Below are positions 22,130 through 31,900 of a stretch of DNA of 56,705 nt, piece by piece (within the stretch, counting starts at the first letter, position 1; each line of letters opens with the position of its first letter). A model generated the notes under the pieces. It saw nothing but the letters and a program-made list of their open reading frames with translations. It ran no database searches and was not told the DNA's origin. The position numbers were made by a program, and so were the translations under genes. The stretch comes from a virus, in the IMG/VR virus record IMGVR_UViG_3300035162_003548, positions 1 through 56,705 of that record; one strand, written 5' to 3'.

Positions 22130-24373
22130 TATTTTAGATATTTTAAAGACTGTAGATGAACTGAATGCTGGTGTTGCTCTTACTCGAACATTTCCTGAGT
22201 TAATGTCTGCATCAAATGTTGCAAGTGTGGATCCTGTTTTTATAGTTCCAAATTCTGCCATATAAACATCCGTTCCATCATGTAATACATTTAAAGTTGT
22301 TACATGGTATAAAGATCCTCTTGTTATCTGTATTTGATATTGTGCGGATCTAAAGACTGAAGCACTAAAAGTGTCAATATTAGACTCGGATGTTGTTGTG
22401 GTTGTTGCTGTAGCAGCGTCAATTTTTATTATTGTAGTTATGCTTCCAGCACCAATTTCTAAACCACTTCTAGCAGTTGCAACACCAATTGAATCCAAAT
22501 ACTCAACATCATCATAAGTTATTGTGCCACCAACACTTAAGTTTCCTGTAAGAGTAAGATTAACTCCAGTTGCACCAGGTGTTAATGTTGAAGCTTCTCC
22601 GGTGCCAGAAAGTGCTGTACTAGCAATTCCTACCCATTGTATTCCATTGTATATAAGAAGATTGTTTGCAGCTAAACCAGTAGTTCGTATACCTACATCT
22701 TCCAAATCATCTAGACGGACTGCACCACCTCCACCAATAGATGAAAGTTGAACTTGAATTCTATTAATGAAAAGTCTATAATGATCTTGAAGTTGCTTCA
22801 GAGTCACATAGTTTTGATCTAATGGTGTAAGAGGATCTGAAGTTTTTGTGCCAGAACTACCTATTGTAATTGGAGAGTCTTCTGTTAAAAGTGTTTTCTC
22901 ACTAAACTTTGATAGCACATCTTCAATATGATTTACCTTCTCAATAAGATCTTGATTTTTCTTTTCAATTGAATCAATATGAAGCTTACTGATTACATCT
23001 TGAACTTCTTCTTTGATACTTTCAATATGCTTATTTTGGTTCTTGATATGAACTTCGTTGGTGTTCAGATTAACTTCAAGGTCTTTAATTTGTTCAACTA
23101 ATTCTTCTTCAAATTTATAAACTTCTTTTTTTAATTTTTCATGATATGCAGAAGTACTGATATCTAAATTAGATTGAAGTTCAAGAACATCTTGTACAGT
23201 AGTTTCCTCTATAGTTTCAAGTTTTTTAGAAAAATCTTCTAATCTATTTGAAAAATTTATTAACTTTTTGTCTTCGGTAACTTCTCTTTTTTTAGAATCC
23301 TTACATAATCTTGCATAAGAATCAAAAATTTCTCCGGTTTGATTTTTTGATTCTTGAATACTTATTTGAACTTTTTCTAAAAGAGAATCGATATCGGTTT
23401 CTTTAAGATTATTAATTTTAGAAAGATTTTCAATTTGCTCAGTTAGAGTATTGACTCTAATTAAAACAGATTTTTCTAACTCCTTAACTTCTTCTTCAGA
23501 TTTTAATTTATTTTCCACCAGCATTTTGCTGTATTTTGGAATTTCAACATCAGTAAATTCCTTTACAGTAGAATTTAATTCTTCTAATCTTTCATGATAA
23601 GTTTGGTTGACAAACTTAATTTGTTCATCAAAAATATTTTGGGCTTTATTAAGTTTTTCTTCTGTCCTAATTTCTGTTTCGGCAAAAAACTTTTTATATT
23701 CTGGAAGATCTTTTTCTAGTATAACGTTTACAGTTGATGAAATATCAGATACTTCTTCTTTTATAGAAGACAGTTTATCATCATTTAGAACTTCAACATT
23801 TCCTATAATTGTTTTTAATTCTTTATTAACATCTTCGTTAAGATTTTTAAAAGAAGACTCTATATTTGATTTAAAATTTGAAAGTCTTCCATCATTTCTA
23901 ATTTCAGATTCTGAAATTAATTTTTTATACTCTGGAACTTCTACATTTATAAACCCATTTACCATCTCAGATAGTTCTGAGAAATCATTAGTTATACGAT
24001 CTGTAACATCCTTATTAACTCCAGATATTTTATTTTCTATTTTTTCTATAGATTCTTCAACAAAGAACAGATGTGCCATCATGGCATCGTCTAGATCCTC
24101 TTTTTTTGTAAAGTTCTTAATATCTTCTTTTAATTCACCAATCTCTTTAGATATAGTTTCTACTTTATTAACATTTTCCTTAAAACTATCAAAAGTTGAT
24201 GAAAAGTCTGTAAGTGATTGAATATGATTCAGGTTATTTTTAAAAGCATTAAAAGCCTCTGAGATTTTTTCAATCTTCTCTGGTTTTGAGGAAGAAAGTT
24301 CCTCTTTTAGAGAATCGAAAGAACTCTCCTCTTTATCTTTTATATAAAAGTCAGAAGGCTTCTTTAGTGCCAC
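22115..24373 (-). CDS. Coiled-coil fibre-like virion protein
   Basis: A 752-residue protein. Residues about 20 to 500 are almost unbroken heptad coiled coil (e.g. ELEKSVLIRVNTLTEQIENL) with recurring 'VPEYKKLISESEIRNDGRLS', 'LPEYKKFFAETEIRTEEKL' and 'IPKYSKMLVENKLKSEEEV' units, about 80 to 90 residues apart, like fibre or whisker shafts. After a hinge (VRLDDLEDVGIRTTGLA) follows a beta-rich region with collagen-free Gly/Thr/Ser stretches, and the last 120 residues form a domain with HDGTDVYMAEFG that recurs in the 4336-residue protein. The start codon is GTG at 24373, 8 nt after GGGGT. A role as whisker, neck or tail fibre is inferred. Confidence 0.75.
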   Translation of the reverse strand: MALKKPSDFYIKDKEESSFDSLKEELSSSKPEKIEKISEAFNAFKNNLNHIQSLTDFSSTFDSFKENVNKVETISKEIGELKEDIKNFTKKEDLDDAMMAHLFFVEESIEKIENKISGVNKDVTDRITNDFSELSEMVNGFINVEVPEYKKLISESEIRNDGRLSNFKSNIESSFKNLNEDVNKELKTIIGNVEVLNDDKLSSIKEEVSDISSTVNVILEKDLPEYKKFFAETEIRTEEKLNKAQNIFDEQIKFVNQTYHERLEELNSTVKEFTDVEIPKYSKMLVENKLKSEEEVKELEKSVLIRVNTLTEQIENLSKINNLKETDIDSLLEKVQISIQESKNQTGEIFDSYARLCKDSKKREVTEDKKLINFSNRLEDFSKKLETIEETTVQDVLELQSNLDISTSAYHEKLKKEVYKFEEELVEQIKDLEVNLNTNEVHIKNQNKHIESIKEEVQDVISKLHIDSIEKKNQDLIEKVNHIEDVLSKFSEKTLLTEDSPITIGSSGTKTSDPLTPLDQNYVTLKQLQDHYRLFINRIQVQLSSIGGGGAVRLDDLEDVGIRTTGLAANNLLIYNGIQWVGIASTALSGTGEASTLTPGATGVNLTLTGNLSVGGTITYDDVEYLDSIGVATARSGLEIGAGSITTIIKIDAATATTTTTSESNIDTFSASVFRSAQYQIQITRGSLYHVTTLNVLHDGTDVYMAEFGTIKTGSTLATFDADINSGNVRVRATPAFSSSTVFKISKILTKV

Positions 24374-24397
24374 TTAATATTACCCCAGTTATAGTTA

Positions 24398-24405
24398 TAT
24401 TTATT
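24398..24405 (-). promoter_or_regulatory. Late-box-like motif upstream of the coiled-coil protein
   Basis: Minus strand AATAAATA (in AAATAAATATAAC), one base from TATAAATA, 25 bp before the GTG and overlapping the gp16 stop. Confidence 0.42.
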
Positions 24406-24832
24406 TTTTCTCTATATCCCCGTTTTGGGATTTGAGAAATTTTGATAGATCAGAAGTGGACCCAACAAATAATGCATTAGTTACATTAGTCGGACCTTTT
24501 ACAGATTCTTCTTTAACATCTTTTAATTTTTTTTGCAGATCTAATAATTTATCAGTTGCATCAGCTACATTTTTTATAAGTTGTCCAGCAACCTCATATG
24601 CTCTAGGCATCTCACTTTCTTGAGCTAATTCAAGAATTCCATTAATTGCTTCTTGACCTTTTTCAATTATAGAGTATAAGTTTCCTCTTGTGTATTCATA
24701 ATCTTTTTCAATATCATTTTTACTGTGCTCTATTTTTTTTGCTAGACTTTTTGATTCTTTCTCTATAGAAACAATTTCAGTCTCTACATTGAATGCACTA
24801 TCTAAACTATCATAATTTTTTGTCATATTCAT
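24401..24832 (-). CDS. 16: Small terminase subunit gp16
   Basis: A 143-residue helical protein. The core KDYEYTRGNLYSIIEKGQEA, then ELAQESEMPRAYEVAGQLIK and NVADATDKLLDLQKKLKD, matches T4-like gp16, which assembles into rings, marks the packaging substrate and stimulates gp17. The flanks are charged and probably flexible. Length is near T4 gp16 (164). Its ATG overlaps the gp15 stop as ATGA. Unlike in T4, gp17 does not follow directly: three genes of about 4.6 kb lie between. Confidence 0.92.
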   Translation of the reverse strand: MNMTKNYDSLDSAFNVETEIVSIEKESKSLAKKIEHSKNDIEKDYEYTRGNLYSIIEKGQEAINGILELAQESEMPRAYEVAGQLIKNVADATDKLLDLQKKLKDVKEESVKGPTNVTNALFVGSTSDLSKFLKSQNGDIEKK

Positions 24833-25836
24833 GTAATTGATCCACTAAATCCAAAATCATCTCCAAACTCTATAAGATCACTATCTTCTCTAGCAGTATA
24901 ATCAATACCTTTTATTTCATCACCTCTCAAATGACTAGAAATTGTAGTTCCATCTTTTCCTCTTTCAACAGTAATTTTATTTCCAGTAATTTTTGTAACA
25001 AACATTTCTTCTCCACCAACATCAATATATTTTTTAGAGATAATTGAAGATCCACTATCAACATTAAAGGATAAGTCTGTGGCATTTAGATCATCTGCAA
25101 GATTAGTAACGACATCTCCTGTGTAATCTTTTATAGCTCTTGGTTTAACACTATATGTGAGATCTCTAACTGTACTATTACTATCTCCAGAGTAGTAAGA
25201 AATTGAAGCTCTCTTGACAATATCTGAGGTTGCAGAAGAAATAGGGCCAAACAAATAAGTTTTTGCAGTAAATCTAAGGGTGTAGAGTAATACTCTACGT
25301 GAAGTAAAATCTCCCTCATAATCATCTTGCATAGTTATATTTTCTAATATAACAGGAATATCTCTTTTTTCGTTAATAGATCCGACTAAATTTACTGTGA
25401 GATTATATGCTGGTTGAAAATATGGTAAAATTTGTTCTAGTATTTGAAGAGCATCATCATTTAATTTAGCCATGATGCTAAGTTCAAACTGCAAGTTATA
25501 TGGAACTGGCATGTATGCTTTTTTGATCTCACTATTATCTGTGGGATCTTTTGTTATGAATTGTTGAGTAGTGGTTACTTTTCTAGTTTGATCATAAGTT
25601 AATCCAGTAAATTCGAAGGACATGCGCGGTAAAGAAATCGCAGTCGATTTATTTAAATCCGGAGATTGTTCTAATCTAGCTAAAAACTTTTGAGTAGGTC
25701 CATATGCAAGGGGAACTTTGAAAGAATTTATATTATTATCCGACGCATCAGTATGTTGAATTTCCAATCCATTAAAAAGAGTACCAAAAGAAATAATAGT
25801 CCTCCTTAAAATTTCGTTATAAAAATACTCAAACAT
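24829..25836 (-). CDS. 15: Tail completion/sheath stabiliser gp15 with extra C-terminal module
   Basis: A 335-residue protein matching T4 gp15, which caps the top of the tail and joins it to the head. MFEYFYNEILRRTIISFGTL at the start, 'LPRMSFEFTGLTYDQTRK' and LSIMAKLNDDALQILEQILP are diagnostic. T4 gp15 has 272 residues; the surplus is a C-terminal segment (about 240 to 335) with YIDVGGEEMFVTKI and TVERGKDGTTISSHLRGDEI, a 'GDE..RG..GT..H..G' module that also occurs in the 2609- and 4336-residue proteins. GG followed by TATCTAAA precedes the ATG, with CTAAATATAG as a possible weak late box. Confidence 0.92.
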   Translation of the reverse strand: MFEYFYNEILRRTIISFGTLFNGLEIQHTDASDNNINSFKVPLAYGPTQKFLARLEQSPDLNKSTAISLPRMSFEFTGLTYDQTRKVTTTQQFITKDPTDNSEIKKAYMPVPYNLQFELSIMAKLNDDALQILEQILPYFQPAYNLTVNLVGSINEKRDIPVILENITMQDDYEGDFTSRRVLLYTLRFTAKTYLFGPISSATSDIVKRASISYYSGDSNSTVRDLTYSVKPRAIKDYTGDVVTNLADDLNATDLSFNVDSGSSIISKKYIDVGGEEMFVTKITGNKITVERGKDGTTISSHLRGDEIKGIDYTAREDSDLIEFGDDFGFSGSIT

Positions 25837-25860
25837 TTTTAGATACCTGTTATACTATAT

Positions 25861-27294
25861 TTAGGGCATACCAAACGGATTGGATTCACTGAAATCTAAT
25901 ATGGAGTCGGCTTCGGTTTCAAATCCATTATTATCCTCATAACCAGTGTTTCCTGGGACCTCATCAATAATTCTAATTATACTAGTTGCACTGGAAGAAG
26001 ATCCGGTGATTGTTTCACCTCTTAAGAATGCTCCACTGACATCATATACATCTAATTCTACCGTTTCAGCATTCCATTCTCTAACTCTAGCAGTTGATCC
26101 TGAAGTTCCACCAGTAATTGTTTCATTGAATATGAAATTGCCTGATGAGGAACTCCCAGGAATTTCGAAAGAAATTGTTGGTGGTACTGTATAACCAGCA
26201 CCGGCATTTGTTATGTAAACCGCTGAAACAGTTCCTGCTGCACTTATAATCGCTGTTGCAGCAGCAGAGACAGTAGATATCCCAGTGAAGGTAATTGTAG
26301 GTGCTGTAGTGTATCCTGAACCCCCTCCAGTGACCGTAACGATACCGATCGCACCATGGTTGGTAAGGATTGATGTTCCGGCAGCACCAGATCCCTTTCC
26401 ATCAGTATTGTTAGTGATGAATTGTATTGTTGGTGCTGAAGTATATCCAGAGCCTGGATTTATAAGGGGAGCACTCTGAACAACTAATTTATTGCCAGGA
26501 TCAGCTGCACCACTACAAACAACTATACCTCCCAAAGTGAATGCTGAGGCAATACCAGTTACTCCGCCAGCTGGTGCCGATGATATTCCAACTTTTGGTC
26601 TAAAGAGGTAATTATTACCTCTATTTGTAATATTGATAAATCTGATTGCCCCATTTACAACTGTTGTTACTGCAGTTGCAGAAGTGGCAGTTCCGACTAA
26701 TGTAAATTTTTGAATACCAATTCCTTGGAAAATAATATCTCCATCTGCCCCTTCAATCCCTTCCAAAGTATCATCAATCTCTTCAACTCCAGTATCAATA
26801 ACCTCATCTTCAATACGGAAGAGTTCACATGTCAACTCATAGACATAATTTTTTTGTAATTGATAGAATGGTTTTTCATGCTCAACATATTTTATCTCAA
26901 ATAAACGATCTCCAAGAGGAAAATAAATTAAATCACCCTCTTTTGGTCTAGTTGAAAGTTTAGTATTGCTCTCATTCTTCATCAATGGAGATATGTAAGT
27001 TTCAAACCTTTCCTTTGAAATAATTAAAGTTATTTCATTAGTTTGCTGTATTCCAAATTTTGAAAGTATACTTGAATTATCTCCATATCCATCAAAATTT
27101 TCAATATAAGCTTCAATCGGATATGCATCATCAAACTTTGATTCAATAACTTCTTTCATCAAAGTTTTTTCAGTCAGGTATTTGCGAGGCATATAATGAA
27201 CCTCTACACCATACATTCTTAGTTGTTCATTAATTATATCCTGAACAAGACTTTGCTCTCCAGAAGAACCTTGTTGAAAAAATGGATTTAACAT
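25861..27294 (-). CDS. 14: Neck protein gp14 with a large repeat insertion
   Basis: A 477-residue neck protein, nearly twice T4 gp14 (256). Residues 1 to 175 match the family: DIINEQLRMYGVEVHYMPRK, YIENFDGYGDNSSILSKFG, 'PKEGDLIYFPLGDRLFEIKY' and YQLQKNYVYELTCELF. The C-terminal ESNPFGMP corresponds to the T4 SPFD end. In between, residues about 190 to 445 form a glycine-rich beta region with repeats of the form GSGYTSAPTIQF, GSGYTTAPTITF and GAGYTVPPTISF, followed by two copies of a G(E)TITG(G/S)(T/S)S unit. The insertion probably projects from the neck. It shares its repeat with gp8 and the two giant proteins. Confidence 0.92.
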   Translation of the reverse strand: MLNPFFQQGSSGEQSLVQDIINEQLRMYGVEVHYMPRKYLTEKTLMKEVIESKFDDAYPIEAYIENFDGYGDNSSILSKFGIQQTNEITLIISKERFETYISPLMKNESNTKLSTRPKEGDLIYFPLGDRLFEIKYVEHEKPFYQLQKNYVYELTCELFRIEDEVIDTGVEEIDDTLEGIEGADGDIIFQGIGIQKFTLVGTATSATAVTTVVNGAIRFINITNRGNNYLFRPKVGISSAPAGGVTGIASAFTLGGIVVCSGAADPGNKLVVQSAPLINPGSGYTSAPTIQFITNNTDGKGSGAAGTSILTNHGAIGIVTVTGGGSGYTTAPTITFTGISTVSAAATAIISAAGTVSAVYITNAGAGYTVPPTISFEIPGSSSSGNFIFNETITGGTSGSTARVREWNAETVELDVYDVSGAFLRGETITGSSSSATSIIRIIDEVPGNTGYEDNNGFETEADSILDFSESNPFGMP

Positions 27295-27300
27295 AATTTT

Positions 27301-28143
27301 CTAACCGATCATGTCAAAAGGTGGAAGTTCATATGTATTTGACATTTGCTCTCTAATAACTTCTAGGTCTTTCATTCCATCATCGTAAATTTGCCTTCCG
27401 TTTAATTCAGTTCCCCCTGGAAGTTTTACTCCTTGGAATTTAATTAAATTTTGGCCCCACTGTTTTTTAATTAGAGCAGTCAAATATTTCTTTAGAAAGG
27501 AATCATTATAGACTCTTGAATAATCAGAAGGATCTATAATTCTGTAGCAATCAAGAACGAAATAATCATCTTTCGAAACACTAGCCCAATCAATATCCAA
27601 ATATAATCTATCTTGTCTTTGATTAAATCTTATTTGCTTCTCAGTATTTAGCATAAAATCAAGATCTGCTAAGTATCTTTTAGTCATACCAAAACTGAGT
27701 ACTTCAGTTGATCCTAATCCATAAATATCGTTTAAGAAAATTTGATATTTAACACTAAACATATTATTTGTTGTAGTGTTAGATCCATCAAAACGAAAAA
27801 TTTTAGTTATACCAATAACAGAAGGTGGAACCTTAATATAATTATTATTTTCAGTGTAACTAAATTGAGTTGTAATTCCAACACTTTCTGAAACTGTTGT
27901 GGTTGTTATACCGCTTACACCAGGAGTTCCTGGTCCCTTACCCCTATTAATGTCATCTTCAGTAACTTTATAATGTAAAAATGTTTGCAATACACCATCA
28001 AAGTGTCTTTCATGAAAATACTGAATAGCATCGTCCACCAGATCCTCGATCTGCTCATCTGCAACATTAATTTCCAATACTGGGGCACCGAGTTGCCTCT
28101 TACAGTAGGTAATCAGTTCTTGTCGGGTAGATGGTTGTGCCAT
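27301..28143 (-). CDS. 13: Neck protein gp13
   Basis: A 280-residue head completion protein that with gp14 closes the portal after packaging. The N-terminus LITYCKRQLGAPVLEINVAD, then EQIEDLVDDAIQYFHERHFD, matches T4 gp13 closely. YIKVPPSVIGITKIFRF, DLDFMLNTEKQIRFNQRQDR and LTALIKKQWGQNLIKF are further family features. A short Gly/Thr/Ser-rich loop (TPGVSGITTTTVSESVG) sits after residue 70. An exact late promoter box lies 23 bp upstream, so gp13, gp14, gp15 and gp16 are likely one late transcript. Confidence 0.94.
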   Translation of the reverse strand: MAQPSTRQELITYCKRQLGAPVLEINVADEQIEDLVDDAIQYFHERHFDGVLQTFLHYKVTEDDINRGKGPGTPGVSGITTTTVSESVGITTQFSYTENNNYIKVPPSVIGITKIFRFDGSNTTTNNMFSVKYQIFLNDIYGLGSTEVLSFGMTKRYLADLDFMLNTEKQIRFNQRQDRLYLDIDWASVSKDDYFVLDCYRIIDPSDYSRVYNDSFLKKYLTALIKKQWGQNLIKFQGVKLPGGTELNGRQIYDDGMKDLEVIREQMSNTYELPPFDMIG

Positions 28144-28165
28144 TTACAATATATTACCTTTTTTA

Positions 28166-28173
28166 TATTTATA
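28166..28173 (-). promoter_or_regulatory. T4-type late promoter ahead of gp13
   Basis: Exact TATAAATA (in CTATAAATATAAAA) on the minus strand, 23 bp before the gp13 ATG, overlapping the end of the upstream ORF. Confidence 0.75.
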
Positions 28174-28561
28174 GAGACGATATAGACGAAACTCCTGGAC
28201 GCACAAGAATGTTTCCATTTACTAGTGAATAATACGTGCTTCCAGAACTAATAATTACATCATAGACATATCTACCTTCACTTATATTTTTTGTTTGAGT
28301 TCCTCCAAGAGAAATCTGAACTCTTCCATCAACTGCACTTGTAAATCCGACAGCAAATGTAGCCGTTGGAAATGCAGTAGACCCAATAGAAACACTTTTT
28401 GTCATTTGAGATGATCCAGAATATCCCTCAAGATTGAATGATGTATTTGATGTTCCTACAATTTCAAAGTTTCCTTCAAAATTTGCACCACCGAGCATTG
28501 TAAAATTTGCGGAATATGATGCTCCAGCATCTGGATCAAATGTTATTTTTTTAGTCGTCAT
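28169..28561 (-). CDS. Small beta-sandwich virion protein
   Basis: A 130-residue protein that starts MTTKKITFDPDAGASYSANF and alternates strands with Gly/Ser/Thr turns. The end, KNISEGRYVYDVIISSGSTY followed by GNILVRPGVSS, follows the 'GxYxYDVxxxSG...G.I.V.PGVS' pattern that I know from small adhesin or baseplate-upper-type domains in many phages. Probably a structural protein at the tail or neck, but this is from pattern and position only. It overlaps the preceding ORF by 11 nt. Confidence 0.65.
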   Translation of the reverse strand: MTTKKITFDPDAGASYSANFTMLGGANFEGNFEIVGTSNTSFNLEGYSGSSQMTKSVSIGSTAFPTATFAVGFTSAVDGRVQISLGGTQTKNISEGRYVYDVIISSGSTYYSLVNGNILVRPGVSSISSL

Positions 28562-28733
28562 TTGAAATACCTATCATCTGCATAGTCTCTTGTTGTTTAT
28601 AATATAATTTGCAAAATGATTTTGCAATATTTCTAATAGTCTCAAGATCATTACAATCATCTATCTCAGCGGCTATCTTTTGATATGCAAAACTCTTAGA
28701 TAAATTTTTGAGTTCAATAGTATCAGGATCCAT
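28551..28733 (-). CDS. Small helical conserved protein
   Basis: A 60-residue helical protein, MDPDTIELKNLSKSFAYQKI at the start and IRNIAKSFCKLYYKQQETM near the end, recognised as a recurrent cyanophage ORF with no known function. The ATG at 28733 is used; the longer frame begins with TTG at 28739. It overlaps the upstream ORF and the downstream ORF by 11 nt each, so it is packed in a coupled run of three small genes between the 2609-residue protein and gp13. Confidence 0.68.
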   Translation of the reverse strand: MDPDTIELKNLSKSFAYQKIAAEIDDCNDLETIRNIAKSFCKLYYKQQETMQMIGISNDD

Positions 28734-28944
28734 TTGCAATACTCCTTAATAAAGTTTTAATTTCATTTAAATCATCTTTCATACTAGCAACATCATTTTC
28801 AAGTTTTTTTACCTTTTCTATCTCACCGCTTTTTGCATTACGGCGAGATATATATTCGGTGTATTGTGATGCGCTAGTGTTAACAATCAAATTTGTATCA
28901 GTGTCTCTAACTAAATGGGTTTGCCCCTTAACTTTATGTTTCAT
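28723..28944 (-). CDS. Small coiled-coil conserved protein
   Basis: A 73-residue protein, MKHKVKGQTHLVRDTDTNLI at the start, then a helix with heptads (IEKVKKLENDVASMKDDLNE, then IKTLLRSI). Similar short proteins with a 'LVRD..T.AI.N.' N-terminus and a coiled-coil end recur in cyanophages near the large tail genes. No function known. The ATG at 28944, 1 nt after the 2609-residue gene's stop, is chosen; the frame could begin 15 nt earlier inside that gene (28959). Confidence 0.7.
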   Translation of the reverse strand: MKHKVKGQTHLVRDTDTNLIVNTSASQYTEYISRRNAKSGEIEKVKKLENDVASMKDDLNEIKTLLRSIANGS

Positions 28945-28945
28945 A

Positions 28946-31900
28946 TTATGCGGTAGCAATAACTCTCAAATCCCTCATTCTTGGTGGATAAGTTTGATCA
29001 GAACTTGTCAATAGAATTTTAATTCTAAATGATTTGAATGATGGAAGATCATCTGCAGTAAATGTATACTCTCTAAAGTCTAAGTCTTGAGAAGCAAATC
29101 CTGAAACATCAGAAACCGCATTAAAAGTATCTGATTTACCATTACTATCCTCAAGAGCAATAATCTCTCTACGATCATTTAAATTATCAAATCCTGGGAA
29201 TGGAACGAATATTGGATCAAAATTAGAAGATTCGCTGATAGCATAGAAAGCTCTAATGTCAGAGTAATTATTAATATGTGCATCAAGCACAATCTTGAGA
29301 GAAGATGCAGGATTTTCTAAAGTATTTTCTTTAGAAACATATTGGCAAGAAGTGGGATCCTCAGTTATACTATTGACCCTATTATCAATTGCATAATTTG
29401 AAATTGGAGAATCAACTCTATTTGATGTAAGAATGGCACTCATTCTTTGTGTGTCAATGACAGGTGATATAAATTCATTATCAGTAGTTAACTCAAGAGA
29501 AATATTCAAAGAACGATCTCCTGGAAGTTCTTGAGTTGATGCGTTTGATGTTTCATTAACTCTAGAAGCAATAATTCTAGGTGAAGTAAGATAGTTGCTA
29601 GTATTTAAAGCAAGTGCTTCTACATCTTGAACAACGAATGGTAGATCTGCTCCAGTTCCAGAACCATCATTTAAACTAGTACCTGAAATAGATCTCAATG
29701 TAGCATTAATATTTGTTCCTGGTAAAGTTAAGTTTTGAATCTGTGGAGTGATGATCTCATACTGCATGTTTTGAGTTGCTTTAACTTCAAATCCACCAGT
29801 TGATTTAGTTTGATTGAAGTAAAGAATTGGGAAACTTTCTCCAGTTGTTCTAGCAATTCCAGATGTTCCCATATCAACTTTGACATTATATGAATCAAAT
29901 GATATTGGATTTGACGTGGTTACATCACTTAAAGAATGTTCTTTGTTAATTCTTCTTAAAGAAACTCCACCAAGTTCGTACTTGTAAACAGCAGTTCCAG
30001 CTGGATAGTTTCTTGATGATGTTCCATCAATCTTTCTAACAATTCCACCAAGTGTATTTGCAGAAGTCTCTGTATATGATAAGATCTCATCACCAATTAT
30101 AAGATATCCAGCATTAGTTGTACCAATACCGACACTTTCAAAAGATCCAAATTCAGAGTTATCATCAATACTAATATCTGCAGAAGATGCTGAATCATAT
30201 GCAACAGACAGTTTTGTCGGTTGGATATCTGACTCTACATCAGAAATAATCACTTTGTTTGTTTCATGATGCATTCCATGATTTTTATGATCGACGGAAA
30301 TATGAAGACCATCAGAGATTGATACGACTGAACTAATCAGAACATTAGCACCAGTACCATTAAGAGTAGTTCCAACTCCAACACTATTAATGAATCTAAC
30401 AGTGTTTCCTGCACCTGTAATAAAATCACCTTGGACATTATCCAAAATTAATTGATTTGTAGAGCCAATCGATGTTACAGAGAATCTAGCATTTCTTCCA
30501 ACTTCTTGATTACCAAGACCTCCAGAAATTTCAAGAACATCGCCAACTGAATATCCTGTTCCGCCAGAATTTACAGTAGCAGCAATTGCAACACCATTAT
30601 TAATGTGAATATTTGCTGTCAGATTTTGTCCACTTCCTGTAATATTATTCAAAGAAACATTATTAAAACCTTCACTACCAGATGCTGGAGTAAACCCGAT
30701 ACCAGAGTTGATAAGAGTCAAAGAACCTGTTCCAGATCCTGCGCTTCCGACATAATTTCCAGTTGCATTAGATCCTTCTTGGAAAACAGTGTTTCCAAGT
30801 TCTAACTGATTTCCGGTGAAAAGTACACCAGAAGATAATCCAACCTTAATTCTTCTTGAATTGATATTGATAGGATCTGGCATCAAAGTTGGAATTTGAG
30901 AATTACCCTCTGAAAGAATTGGACTGTAAATTTCCATTGTTCCCGACGGGCTAAATCTTGCCCTGTTGAGAATAAACTTCAGATCTTCCCACTGACTTGG
31001 TTCCCAAGTAGATCCATTTTGAGATTTGAACAAAGACCCAAGATTTGGTTGATTAGAAACAAATTGATCAGTTATCAAATCATTTTCTCCAATTCTAGAG
31101 ATATAAACTCTATATTTTGTAGATGTAGATAGCAGGACAATAGCATACTCAATTTGATCTTCAACATAAACTGGAGAATCAAAGAACATCCTAGTAGCAA
31201 TGTCGCCGTCAGGTGATGTAGTGATATCAGCAGGACGAACAGTTACTTCAGAGAAAGGTAAAATAGTTTCGGTAGGAGTTCCATTTTCCATCGTCCTCAA
31301 CTGTAGAATGACGGGAATATCATTAGTATCTTTTTCTGCGAAGAAAATGTCTACACTAGTTAAGAATACTCCTCCAGCATCTCCAAACACTGTAAATGAC
31401 TGTGCAAGTGGATCTCTTCTTCTTCTACGTCTGTTTCTTCTTCTTCTTGCACTTCTCCTACGCCCTCTTCTTGGGGGTGGTGCTGGGCGAGGTGCTGGTC
31501 TCCCCCTTCTAGCGGATCTGTTAGGTTGTCTTGGAGTCGTTCCAGGCCTTGGAGCGGGGCTAGGAGCGGGTGAAGGTGGTCTCGGTGGTGGTGGGGGTGG
31601 TATGAATGTTGATCCAGTCAGAACAGTTGTAGTTTGTGTGTCGATTACTGCAGTAGATGTATCTGTTCCAGTAAATTCACGTCTAGCAACTTCTTCTCTT
31701 TCTGCAACAACTTCAATTTTTGCATTTCTTACCGAGACTATAGTCTCCTGTACAGTTTCTAGAGTTCCGCTTGCAGTGTAAGTTTCTGTTGCTGATGTTG
31801 TTGCATCTTCAGTGCTATTATTTTTATTATCAATTAAAGTAAATGTTTTTGTTCCCGTGGTAAATCTGGGATTTACACTTCTTGTTGGGGGAGGAATAAA

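Noticed and set aside
23607-24221. Long plus-strand ORF of 204 residues opposite the coiled-coil gene
   Set aside because: It mirrors a Lys/Glu-rich coding frame, which gives Phe/Ser-rich open frames on the other strand. It has no start signals, no family resemblance and no neighbours on that strand.
31200-31781. Plus-strand ORF of 193 residues opposite the Pro/Arg-rich region
   Set aside because: It arises from the low-complexity GC-rich patch of the 2609-residue gene; its Gly/Leu/Val runs are the mirror of Pro and Arg codons.
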